Position numbers and translations under genes: made by a program. Under the pieces are notes generated by a model. It worked only from the letters and a program-made list of their open reading frames with translations. It was not told where the DNA came from and did no database searches. A DNA stretch of 15,006 bases from Bryobacteraceae bacterium (GTDB lineage Bacteria; Acidobacteriota; Terriglobia; Bryobacterales; Bryobacteraceae): positions 1 to 15,006 of the forward strand of contig JANXXV010000297.1 of assembly GCA_025350445.1 (NCBI GenBank), read 5' to 3'. This document shows positions 7,014-13,734 of this stretch, in pieces; the first letter of the stretch is position 1; every line of letters starts with the position of its first letter.

Positions 7014-7863
7014 TGAGTTTCGTGAAGAAACGGCGGGCGGGTTGGACGGACTCACCGCGATTGCACCGGGCGGCGCGGTGATTGGCGTAATCGGCGAGTC
7101 CGATTCCGGCGCAGCCGACTTACTCGCGTTGGCCGCGCACAAGGGTAGCGCTCTGGTGATGGCCGGGGACGAACTGGCGCGGCTCGACCCCATCCAACGC
7201 GCGGCCGTGGCACGGCAATTGGCGGCATTACGGCGCGCCGGGGATGTGGCGTTTCTTGCTTCTCATGAAGAGGAAGCACTCCGGCAATTCAGTGACGAAG
7301 TCTGGTGGTTGCACGAAGGGAGAATTGCGGCCAAGGGCGATCCGGGAATCGTGCTGGCTGAATACCAGCGTCACATCGCGAAACGGCTGCGGTCGCTCGG
7401 CGGCGGGAGTGAACACGAACTGTCTCCCTCCATGCGGCGCGGCGATGGCCGTGCGCAGATCATTAGTCTGCAAACTCTCGGTGCAACCGGTGAGCCAACC
7501 ATGGTCTGGACCAGCGGCGAGGCGGTGTCTGTCCGCACCGCCGTCCGCTTCGAAGCGCCGGTGGAAGATCCGGTTGTCGGCATCATGATCCGGACCCGAA
7601 TCGGAATGGAAGTCTACGGCACAAACACCGAGCTCGAAAAATTAAAAATAGGGCCGTGCGCGGCTGGGGAAATCTATCAAGTGACGTTCGCGTTTCGCTG
7701 TGAATTGTGCCCGCAGGAATACAGCCTTACGGTAGCGTCCCACGATCCCGACGGCGTCTGGCACGACTGGCTGGAAGACGCCATCGCGTTTTCCGTGCAG
7801 GATTCGCGCTATACCGCGGGCGTGGCGAACCTGCGCGCAACCGCTACTTGCTGTCGAGTATAA
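7006..7863 (+). CDS. Degenerate Wzt-like protein: remnant ABC ATPase domain fused to O-antigen-binding domain
   Basis: A 285-residue protein. The first 130 residues align with the ends of a polysaccharide-export ABC ATPase, but the core is lost. The P-loop position reads GESDSGAADLL, without the GxGK[ST] lysine. The ABC signature and Walker B are missing, and only about 60 residues separate it from the H-loop region SHEEEALRQFSDEVWWLHEGR, where a working ATPase has well over 100. From about residue 145 a Wzt C-terminal carbohydrate-binding domain follows (GIMIRTRIGMEVYGTNTE, then CPQEYSLTVASHD, and a final Trp-rich strand). In O9a-type systems this domain reads the methylated end of the glycan chain. 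ATP hydrolysis is therefore unlikely; a glycan-binding role is inferred. No Wzm-type permease is nearby. Its end overlaps the convergent ATP-grasp gene by 20 bases. Confidence 0.8.
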   Translation: MTIEFREETAGGLDGLTAIAPGGAVIGVIGESDSGAADLLALAAHKGSALVMAGDELARLDPIQRAAVARQLAALRRAGDVAFLASHEEEALRQFSDEVWWLHEGRIAAKGDPGIVLAEYQRHIAKRLRSLGGGSEHELSPSMRRGDGRAQIISLQTLGATGEPTMVWTSGEAVSVRTAVRFEAPVEDPVVGIMIRTRIGMEVYGTNTELEKLKIGPCAAGEIYQVTFAFRCELCPQEYSLTVASHDPDGVWHDWLEDAIAFSVQDSRYTAGVANLRATATCCRV

Positions 7864-9199
7864 AAGTGGGCGCAAGCCCGGCCACCGTGGAGAACTTGGA
7901 AGCTCCCGCCGCATGCAACCAAGTGGAACAGCCATTCACGCGGCCCAGAAACGAGTGCGGGTGTACGTCCACCTGCATCTCTTGCATTTCCACTTGTCCG
8001 TTCCGATGCATGGGAAATAATGCGGTCACCGGCTCAACCACTTCCTGCACCACGTAGGAACTGCGGGAGGCAACCTTCAGCGCCCGTTCCCAGGCCCCGC
8101 TGTCAAGGTCCGCACCGCGGAAGGAATTGTTGTCGCCGGAATCGTCGTTCGGTTTCAATACCAGCTTTTCCCGATTTGCGAGAATGAATTCCGGCAGATC
8201 CACCGTCTTGTCCCGATACACCGTTTTGTTGGCGCCCACCACCCGGGTCCACGGAACAAAATCGCGAATTGCCTTGCGCTCCGCGGCAGGAAACCCGGCA
8301 GTAATCGTCTCATCCGTTAGCAGATCGAACATGGCCTTCTTCTGCGCCAGTTCCGATCGGAAACTGTTTACCACGCAAACAGCACCCTCGCGGTAGGCGC
8401 GCACCAGGGGATGGGTGAGATCGAAGCGAACCAGAAACTCGGAAACCTTGACCCGCCGGTAAATCAGATCGATCCGGAAATCGCCCTTGCGCAGCACGCC
8501 GTTGCGATACTCCAATTGATCGGGTGAGATCACTTCGGTGGGGTGGTTTTCGCGCCGGAACAATTCAGTCAGCAACTGATATTCACTGGATTCGGACGCC
8601 TGAAAAGGCTGGCGGAATTCCAGAATCGCAATGTTGGGAGACTTCTTGCCTCCAAATTCCTTATACGCTTTCAACAGCGACTGCAGCAGCGGCTTGGTTC
8701 CACCCACTTTCGAAAGCTTGTATTTCTTTCGGAACTCCTTCACCGGTTCGGAGTCGTAGAACAGATTGTTCACCGCTTCCCCGTAGACCACGCCCGCCGG
8801 CGTATCCGCGGTGTATCCCACAAAGTGCAGCGAACCGTTGTTCAGGTGCGTATCCAGCAGCGACGTGACGGCCATATACGGGTAGCCTGGATTCACTGCG
8901 GCCAACATCTTTTCAGCCGGCAACATCTCCATGCGCGACATAAACGACGGCGTGGAGAGAGCGATCTTTTCAACCCGGTCAATGGCCGAATAAAGCGCCT
9001 CCGCGGCTTTCACTAAGTTCCCGTATTGCCGCTGAGAGACGAAATGAGGACGCAATACCGGAGAGATAGGTCTGCCGGCAATGGTGAGCCTCTGCGCGTT
9101 CATTTTCTCTTCGAGCGCAATTGCCCAAGCCAGATCCTTGTGTGCCTCACTATCGAGTAGCTTATGGTAACGGGCGATCGCCTCGTTCAACTGCGTCAT
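7844..9199 (-). CDS. Circularly permuted ATP-grasp-like protein
   Basis: A 451-residue cytoplasmic protein without signal or membrane segments. The C-terminal third looks like a circularly permuted ATP-grasp domain: LPEFILANREKLVLKPNDDSG with the probable ATP-binding Lys349, then SSYVVQEVVEP, the adenine-contacting hinge, and a final strand block MQEMQVDVHPHSFLGRVNG. In known members the stretch after LKP is glycine-rich (GGxGV); here it is DDSGDNNSFRG, so the flexible loop differs. Earlier blocks (GYPYMAVTSLLDTHL, PNIAILEFRQPFQ, RIDLIYRRVKVSEFLVRFDLTHPLVRAY) are typical of the N-terminal part of this group. Relatives ligate a carboxylate to an amine in peptide or natural-product synthesis; the substrate here cannot be told. 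The ATG has no good Shine-Dalgarno sequence. Confidence 0.75.
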   Translation of the reverse strand: MTQLNEAIARYHKLLDSEAHKDLAWAIALEEKMNAQRLTIAGRPISPVLRPHFVSQRQYGNLVKAAEALYSAIDRVEKIALSTPSFMSRMEMLPAEKMLAAVNPGYPYMAVTSLLDTHLNNGSLHFVGYTADTPAGVVYGEAVNNLFYDSEPVKEFRKKYKLSKVGGTKPLLQSLLKAYKEFGGKKSPNIAILEFRQPFQASESSEYQLLTELFRRENHPTEVISPDQLEYRNGVLRKGDFRIDLIYRRVKVSEFLVRFDLTHPLVRAYREGAVCVVNSFRSELAQKKAMFDLLTDETITAGFPAAERKAIRDFVPWTRVVGANKTVYRDKTVDLPEFILANREKLVLKPNDDSGDNNSFRGADLDSGAWERALKVASRSSYVVQEVVEPVTALFPMHRNGQVEMQEMQVDVHPHSFLGRVNGCSTWLHAAGASKFSTVAGLAPTFILDSK

Positions 9200-9231
9200 G
9201 CGGTTAGCGTTTCACTCTCTGTAACAAGTAT

Positions 9232-9259
9232 CTCATAAACCATTGAAAATGTGAATCAA
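9232..9259 (-). promoter_or_regulatory. Candidate promoter of the ATP-grasp gene
   Basis: On the minus strand TTGATT (9259-9254) is followed after 16 bases by TATGAG (9237-9232). The leader to the ATG at 9199 would be about 25 bases. Each hexamer has four of six consensus matches, so this is a weak call. The rest of the 9200-9411 gap shows no convincing promoter for the plus-strand operon. Confidence 0.3.
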
Positions 9260-9411
9260 TTGGAGTGCTAGGGTGGCGGACAAGACTAGTTGAATCAGCA
9301 AGATAGATCGAATTCCAACCATCCGCCGGAATCCCGCCGAATATCCATCCCGTGAACAATTATGCAACTTATCCGGTCAGGTGGAGTCTACCTGGGCAGG
9401 AGAACGGCATC

Positions 9412-9876
9412 ATGAATTCAAAGCTTTCGATTCTTGGTTTTGCGGCGGTTTCCACCCTTTTTGTCGCCGGGTGCAGCCGCCGGAATGAACCGGTTGCCGC
9501 CCAAGCGTATTCCATTCCAGCCGAGACAGCTCCGCCGGCTGACGCGGGTTCCTATGAACGGGTCTCAGACCATAGAAACTTCTCTGATGCACGCCGTCCA
9601 GTGGTTGTTCGCGACGTAAACACCGGCGCTGGGCGCGATCGTCAATTCGTTGACCGCGGGCCTCAACGGGTTGTTGCCAGTTACGGTTCCAGAACCGTAG
9701 TTACAGAGCGCTCGAAGAAGAATTCGGCCGCCATCGTGCTGGGAAGCGGCGGAGTGGGTGCGGCCATCGGTGCACTGGCGGGCGGCGGGAAAGGAGCCGG
9801 TATAGGCGCGCTGGTCGGCGGCGGAGGCGGATTTGTGTATGACCGTGTCACACACCAGAAGCGCCGCGTAGAGTAA
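9412..9876 (+). CDS. Lipoprotein with C-terminal glycine zipper
   Basis: A 154-residue envelope protein. The N-terminus MNSKLSILGFAAVSTLFVAGC is a lipoprotein signal peptide with lipobox VAGC, cleaved before Cys21. A polar linker of about 80 residues follows; then from about residue 105 comes a glycine-zipper hairpin (GGVGAAIGALAGGGKGAG and IGALVGGGGG) and a basic end. The frame is open 20 codons further upstream, but the ATG at 9412 is chosen because AGGAGA lies about ten bases before it and the signal peptide begins there. Glycine-zipper lipoproteins of this kind insert into or stabilise the outer membrane; the exact role is unknown. First gene of an apparent operon, nine bases before the rhodanese gene. 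Confidence 0.85.
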   Translation: MNSKLSILGFAAVSTLFVAGCSRRNEPVAAQAYSIPAETAPPADAGSYERVSDHRNFSDARRPVVVRDVNTGAGRDRQFVDRGPQRVVASYGSRTVVTERSKKNSAAIVLGSGGVGAAIGALAGGGKGAGIGALVGGGGGFVYDRVTHQKRRVE

Positions 9877-9885
9877 ACTTCGAAG

Positions 9886-10221
9886 GTGCAGCTTCCCCTG
9901 GAAACCACCGTGAATGATGTCAAGCGCCGCCTGGATGCCGGCGAAGCTTTGCATTTGATTGACGTTCGCGAGTCGTTCGAGCATCAGATCGCCCGGATCG
10001 CAAGCAGCGAACTGATTCCGATGAACACCATCCCGGCGGAGCTGCAACAGCTCGAACGCAAGTCCGGCGGCGCGGTACTGATTGTCTTCTGTCACCATGG
10101 AATGCGCAGCCTGTCCGTGGTGAACTGGCTCCGCCAACAGGGAGTGACGGAATGCCAGAGCATGTCGGGCGGGATTGATTCTTGGAGCGCCAACATCGAT
10201 CCTGCGGTTCCCCGGTACTAA
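9886..10221 (+). CDS. Single-domain rhodanese (sulfurtransferase-like) protein
   Basis: A 111-residue cytoplasmic protein covering one rhodanese domain, usual length for the GlpE/PspE-like type. Visible are LIDVRE (residues 24-29), the active-site loop CHHGMRS with catalytic Cys69, and the closing MSGGIDSWS. The loop CxxGxRS is typical of sulfurtransferases rather than phosphatases. The start is a GTG at 9886, nine bases after the lipoprotein stop, with only a weak GAAGG before it; no other start keeps the first helix. The stop is followed after one base by the start of the transporter gene, so the two are translationally coupled. The sulfur acceptor is unknown. Confidence 0.88.
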   Translation: MQLPLETTVNDVKRRLDAGEALHLIDVRESFEHQIARIASSELIPMNTIPAELQQLERKSGGAVLIVFCHHGMRSLSVVNWLRQQGVTECQSMSGGIDSWSANIDPAVPRY

Positions 10222-10222
10222 G

Positions 10223-11506
10223 GTGCCGCCCAAGCACGGAGTTCGTATCGTAAAGCGGCGATTCCGCCGATTTTTCAGCCGCCTTGGGCCGGGCCTGATT
10301 ACCGGCGCGGCCGATGACGATCCGTCGGGCATTTCCACCTACTCAGTCACCGGAGCCGCGTTCGGTTATACGCTGCTCTGGACCGCTCTTTTCTCCTTCC
10401 CGCTGATGACCGCCGTGCAAATGATGTGCGCGCATCTGGGCATGGTGACGGGCCAGGGACTTGCCGGCGTAATACGTGCCCGCTACTCGAAGTCGATCCT
10501 GTGGGGCGCCTGTTTTCTGCTGGTCACGGCGAATACAGTTAATATCGGCGCGGACCTTGGCGGTATGGGGAAAGTGACGGAGATGGTGACCGGCGTAAGC
10601 AGCCTGTTCTGGATCCCCGTCTACGCCGCGGTGATTGGCTCCTTCCTGATCTGGTCGTCCTATTACACCATCGCGAAGATATTCAAGTGGTTGACGCTAG
10701 TCCTGTTCGCCTATGTGCTGGCGGCGTTTATGTCTGAACCCGATTGGGCGGCAATTCTTCGTTCCACTCTTATACCTCGCGTACAAATGTCGAGTACCTT
10801 CTGGGCTACGTTTGTTGGCATATTCGGAACCACAATCTCGCCCTACCTGTTTTTCTGGCAGGCGTCGCAAGAAGTAGAGGAAGAGCGGAAACAAGGGCGC
10901 CTCAGCATCCAAGAGCGGCAAGGGGCAACGGATGCGGAATTGCGGAAATCCAAGAACGATGTGGTAACGGGAATGCTCTTCTCAAACGTCATCATGTACT
11001 TCATTATCTTAACCACGGCGGCCACGCTGCATGCTCACGGCCAAACCACCATCAGTACCGCGGAAGAGGCGGCCAGCGCGCTACGGCCGCTCGCCGGCGC
11101 GGGCGCGTATTGGCTCTTCAGCCTCGGCCTGATCGGCGCGGGAATGCTGGGTGTTCCGGTGCTTGCCGGATCCAGCGCTTATGCAATTTCCGAGGCGGCG
11201 CAATGGCGCGGATCGCTGGCCGAGAAGCCGGGCCTGGCACGTGAATTCTATCTCGTGATCGCTGCCGGCCTGGTGCTCGGCCTCGTTCTCGACTATGCCG
11301 GTTTCAATGCCGTAACGATGCTTTTCTGGTCGGCCGTACTGAACGGCGTGTTGGCGCCGCCGCTGGTGGTCATCGTGGTTCTGCTAACCGGCAGCGAAAG
11401 CGTGATGGGTGAGCGCCGCAACTCATTGTGGCTGACGGTGCTCGGTTGGATTACCGTCGCGGTCATGACCGGTGCCAGTGTTGCGATGTTCGCTACATGG
11501 AAGTGA
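10223..11506 (+). CDS. NRAMP-related divalent metal transporter
   Basis: About 427 residues with some ten to eleven hydrophobic segments, an inner-membrane transporter of the NRAMP (COG1914) group. The first helix carries GPGLITGAADDDPSG, where classical NRAMP proteins have D-P-G-N, and the sixth helix reads GTTISPYLFFWQASQEVEEE, where classical members have the metal-binding A-x-x-M-P-H. Thus the first Asp (residue 33) is kept while the Asn and the Met ligand are replaced; this variant is common among bacterial relatives and its ion is uncertain (Mn, Fe or Mg). A TTG 16 codons upstream is in frame, but the GTG at 10223, one base after the rhodanese stop, is the more likely start. It lies last in the lipoprotein-rhodanese operon. 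No clear terminator follows. Confidence 0.9.
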   Translation: MPPKHGVRIVKRRFRRFFSRLGPGLITGAADDDPSGISTYSVTGAAFGYTLLWTALFSFPLMTAVQMMCAHLGMVTGQGLAGVIRARYSKSILWGACFLLVTANTVNIGADLGGMGKVTEMVTGVSSLFWIPVYAAVIGSFLIWSSYYTIAKIFKWLTLVLFAYVLAAFMSEPDWAAILRSTLIPRVQMSSTFWATFVGIFGTTISPYLFFWQASQEVEEERKQGRLSIQERQGATDAELRKSKNDVVTGMLFSNVIMYFIILTTAATLHAHGQTTISTAEEAASALRPLAGAGAYWLFSLGLIGAGMLGVPVLAGSSAYAISEAAQWRGSLAEKPGLAREFYLVIAAGLVLGLVLDYAGFNAVTMLFWSAVLNGVLAPPLVVIVVLLTGSESVMGERRNSLWLTVLGWITVAVMTGASVAMFATWK

Positions 11507-11697
11507 ACTTGATATATAAAACGATATTGAATCTTGCCATAACATAGATTCACCTATGGACGATCTCCCTGGAAACGACATCAGTCGAACGACGAAAAGC
11601 CCAAGTCGAAAACGCGCTCAATGCCACTCATCCCACACTGCCACCGTGGGTTAGAGGGAAACCCTCAAACGATAACCGGACAGCGCTGATCGCACCC

Positions 11698-11737
11698 ATC
11701 CGCGTTTATCCGCGTCGATCTGCGGCCAATAATTCTG
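11698..11737 (+). repeat. 40-bp inverted repeat, left arm
   Basis: Matches the reverse complement of 12061-12100 at 37 of 40 bases; the arm starts ATCCGCGTTTATC and ends CCAATAATTCTG. It is followed by another CCGCGGATGGACGC, so short phrases of the same repeat point both ways. Similar CGCGGAT...AAACGCGGAT stretches are, from memory, dispersed in several soil bacteria. Confidence 0.8.
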
Positions 11738-11764
11738 AGCCGCGGATGGACGCAATTAACCAGA

Positions 11765-11784
11765 CCTGTCCAGCTATTAGACAC
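11765..11784 (-). repeat. Degenerate terminal repeat of the MITE-like element
   Basis: CCTGTCCAGCTATT followed by GACACT, matching the right terminal repeat at 12136-12160 in the same orientation but lacking about four bases in the middle. Together with the CCGCGGATGGACGC at 11739-11752 it looks like the decayed, internally deleted right half of a second copy. Confidence 0.6.
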
Positions 11785-11963
11785 TCTCCAGCCTTTTACC
11801 CGGGAATCAGCCCGATCGGCCAGCAAGCCAACAACCCCTAAATCGTCATTGAACGAAAGAGACCTCACCACCAGGAACCCAGGCATCTCCCCGCCCGGCG
11901 ATGAAAACTCTTACGTTCCTTCGAAAACTCTGTAATTCGAAGCCCCGCAGAGTCAGCACCGAT

Positions 11964-12164
11964 GTGTAGTGTCCAAGAAATAGCTGGACAGATCGAATAC
12001 TGCGGTTCCGCGTAAAATCTGCGCTAACCGGCGTCGATCGGGAGCTAATACTGGGCGGCGCAGAATTATTGGCCGCGGATGGACGCCGATAAACGCGGAT
12101 TTTGGGGTGAGCCCCTCGGGTGAGATACGACTTGGCCTGTCTAGCTATTTCTTGGACACTACAC
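11964..12164. mobile_element. MITE-like element with 28-bp terminal inverted repeats
   Basis: A 201-bp unit bounded by inverted repeats: left 11964-11991 (begins GTGTAGTGTCCAAGAAATAG) and right 12137-12164, matching at 27 of 28 bases. No coding sequence lies inside, so it would have to be moved by a transposase elsewhere. The ends contain TGTAGTGTCC, in keeping with TG...CA insertion-sequence ends of the IS3/IS481 kind, but I cannot name the parent element. No clear target-site duplication flanks it (GAT on the left, TAGCG on the right). The interior holds one arm of the 40-bp inverted repeat. Confidence 0.7.
12061..12100 (-). repeat. 40-bp inverted repeat, right arm, inside the MITE-like element
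   Basis: Partner of 11698-11737 (37 of 40 bases in reverse complement). Since it lies inside the element bounded by terminal repeats, the left arm probably belongs to a second copy of the same repeat family. Confidence 0.8.
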
Positions 12165-12403
12165 TAGCGTAAAACGCTCTTCGCTCGCATCCTCATCCTC
12201 AGGAAAGTCGCCTCTGCGCTGAGCCTATTTTCATCCGTCCTGGTGGAAGCGCGTTAGCCCGACGTCGGTGAATCCCAAAAAAGTGAAAACTCAATTGCCC
12301 ATGTATTCAACCGCATAGCCCACAAAATCACCGCAAGCGGTACGCCCCAAAGCGACACTCAGTCCAGAAAAGTGTAGCTATTGCTTTTCGGAGGAGCACA
12401 ATC

Positions 12404-13000
12404 ATGACCACTAGAACCACCGCCCGGCGCGTCGCGAACCAGAGGAACAGCCGGAAATCCACTGGCCCGGCCACGCCCGCCGGAAAAGCGAAAATGCGCA
12501 ACAATGCCCTGCGCCACGGCCTGACGTCGAAGCGCGTGGTCATCGGCGGCGAAGACCCGGCAGAGTACGAAGCACTCCGTCAGGTTCTGCTCAACGAATG
12601 GGACCCCGCCACCACCCGGGAATCCCAACTCGCAACAGAAATCGCCGAAAGCGCGTGGCGGCTGCAACGAACCCGCCGCGTAGAAGTTGAGCTCTTCGAA
12701 CGCGGCATGCAGGATGGTCCCGATCCCGGCGCCGTCCTGGCCGACTGCTTCCACGCCAACGCCCGCGAGTTCGATAAACTCCGCCGTTACACCAGCACCA
12801 TCGAGCGATGTTACTATCGCGCTCTCACCGAGCTCGGCAAACTACAGCAGGAAAGGAAGAAATCCGCAATTGGCTCTGTTTCGCAAAAACGCCCACAGTG
12901 CCCAATTCGCTCCGCGCGCTCCCTGAGCTCCATGTGCAATACTTTTCCAGAGCCCGCCGCAATTGGCTCTGTTTCGCAAATTCCGGGAGACCCGCAATGA
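12404..13000 (+). CDS. KSTGP-motif protein of unknown function with duplicated C-terminal segment
   Basis: A 198-residue soluble protein. The N-terminus is very basic with NQRNSRKSTGPATPAGKAK, then NNALRHGL and VVIGGEDPAEYEALR, and a helical middle with WRLQRTRRVEVELFE. This pattern (N-x-x-K-S-T-G-P-x-T-P-x-G-K ... N-A-L-K/R-H-G-L) marks a family I associate with many paralogues in Acidobacteria and Planctomycetes; I know no function. The basic head could bind nucleic acid. GGAGGAG lies seven bases before the ATG. The tail holds AIGSVSQ twice, 31 residues apart, from a 24-base direct repeat. The stop overlaps the next start as ATGA, so the two genes are translationally coupled. Confidence 0.75.
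   Translation: MTTRTTARRVANQRNSRKSTGPATPAGKAKMRNNALRHGLTSKRVVIGGEDPAEYEALRQVLLNEWDPATTRESQLATEIAESAWRLQRTRRVEVELFERGMQDGPDPGAVLADCFHANAREFDKLRRYTSTIERCYYRALTELGKLQQERKKSAIGSVSQKRPQCPIRSARSLSSMCNTFPEPAAIGSVSQIPGDPQ
12864..12887 (+). repeat. 24-base direct repeat, copy 1
   Basis: Starts CCGCAATTGGCTCTG and ends TTTCGCAAA, identical to 12957-12980, exactly 93 bases downstream, so both are read in the same frame as AIGSVSQ. A weak third trace (CCCAATTCGCTC) lies near 12900. Confidence 0.9.
12957..12980 (+). repeat. 24-base direct repeat, copy 2
   Basis: Identical to copy 1 and ends 16 bases before the start codon of the GH46-like gene, so it covers or adjoins the region that would hold the ribosome binding site of that gene. 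Confidence 0.9.
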
Positions 13001-13713
13001 AAACCTTCGCTCCAAGCTCCGAAAAGGAAATGATCGACACGCTGACTGGAATCTTTGAAGGCGGCAGCTACTGCAGCATCGCCGACAGCCTAAGTGATAC
13101 CAAAGGCGGGCTCAGCTTCGGCAAGCACCAAGTCTCTGAGATCCAGGGAACCCTGGTTGCGCTGCTCAAGAAATACACAAACAAACCCACCGCCACCTCC
13201 TCGAACGTAAGCGCCATCCAATTCCACCTCGGGTTGTTCAACTCTGCCGGAACCAGGTACTCCGGCACCATCACCCAGCGGGACGATTTCAAGCGCGTGC
13301 TCAAAATGGCTTGTACCGACCCGGCCATGAAGCAGGCGCAAGACGAATTTTTCGACGCCATCTACTTCATTCCAGCCATGCGCCACGCCGCCGATTTCGG
13401 CCTCGCCACTGCGCTCGGCCGGTCCATCTGCTACGACATTGCCATCCAGACCGGCCCGAATCACACGGCGTTCTACGTTGCCGCACTAGACCGCTGGAAC
13501 ACGGAACACTCCGGCACGCCGGACGAAAAGACATTCCTAACCTATGTGGACAACGCGCGCCGCGCCGCCATGCTGAGCCCGAAATCCTCGCCCGCTTATA
13601 GAGCCAGCGTCTACCGCCCGGACGAATTCGACAAGCTCCTGGTCAGCGGCAACCTCGATCTCAAGACCAACTTTGTTTTTCGCGGGTTTCAAATCGTTGG
13701 TCTTCCGGTCTAA
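12997..13713 (+). CDS. GH46 chitosanase-like glycoside hydrolase
   Basis: A 238-residue protein. IFEGG with Glu21 and DTKGGLSFGKHQ with Asp34 correspond to the catalytic Glu and Asp of GH46 chitosanases (Glu22 and Asp40 in Streptomyces N174), here with a loop some five residues shorter. Further blocks QDEFFDAIYFIPAM and FGLATALGRSICYDIAIQTG match the second lobe, where relatives have Q-D-x-x-F-D and P-L-G-x-A-x-x-Y-D. The family belongs to the lysozyme superfamily and cuts chitosan or a peptidoglycan-like chain. No signal peptide is visible, so export would need another route. The frame is open back to 12808, but that part overlaps the preceding gene; the ATG at 12997 gives an ATGA overlap with its stop. 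Activity is inferred from motifs. Confidence 0.75.
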   Translation: MKTFAPSSEKEMIDTLTGIFEGGSYCSIADSLSDTKGGLSFGKHQVSEIQGTLVALLKKYTNKPTATSSNVSAIQFHLGLFNSAGTRYSGTITQRDDFKRVLKMACTDPAMKQAQDEFFDAIYFIPAMRHAADFGLATALGRSICYDIAIQTGPNHTAFYVAALDRWNTEHSGTPDEKTFLTYVDNARRAAMLSPKSSPAYRASVYRPDEFDKLLVSGNLDLKTNFVFRGFQIVGLPV

Positions 13714-13734
13714 ATGAGGAATACAATCGTAGAG

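Larger units (their letters stand above)
11507..12403. other. Gene-poor stretch of about 900 bases with repeats
   Basis: No convincing protein is encoded on either strand. Besides the repeats listed separately it holds a GAGGG-AAA-CCCTC hairpin (11654-11666), an AGCGT-AAA-ACGCT hairpin (12166-12178) directly beside the right end of the MITE-like element, and GGAGGAG (12390-12396), the Shine-Dalgarno of the next gene. Recurrent short phrases such as CCGCGGATGGACGC occur in both orientations. The region reads as a collecting point for small mobile repeats. Confidence 0.6.

Noticed and set aside
7014..7193. 60-residue N-terminal extension of the beta-helix protein
   Set aside because: It is Ser/Pro/Ala-rich low-complexity translation antisense to the well-supported Wzt-like gene, and the signal peptide begins later.
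9565..10338. 257-residue minus-strand open frame over the lipoprotein and rhodanese genes
   Set aside because: It is antisense to two genes with clear motifs and shows no recognisable domain.
12864..12980. CRISPR-like array
   Set aside because: Only two repeat copies, read in frame within a coding region, and no cas genes.
12808..12996. 63-residue N-terminal extension of the GH46-like protein
   Set aside because: It lies inside the preceding gene and merely translates the 24-base repeats in another frame; the ATGA start at 12997 is far better.
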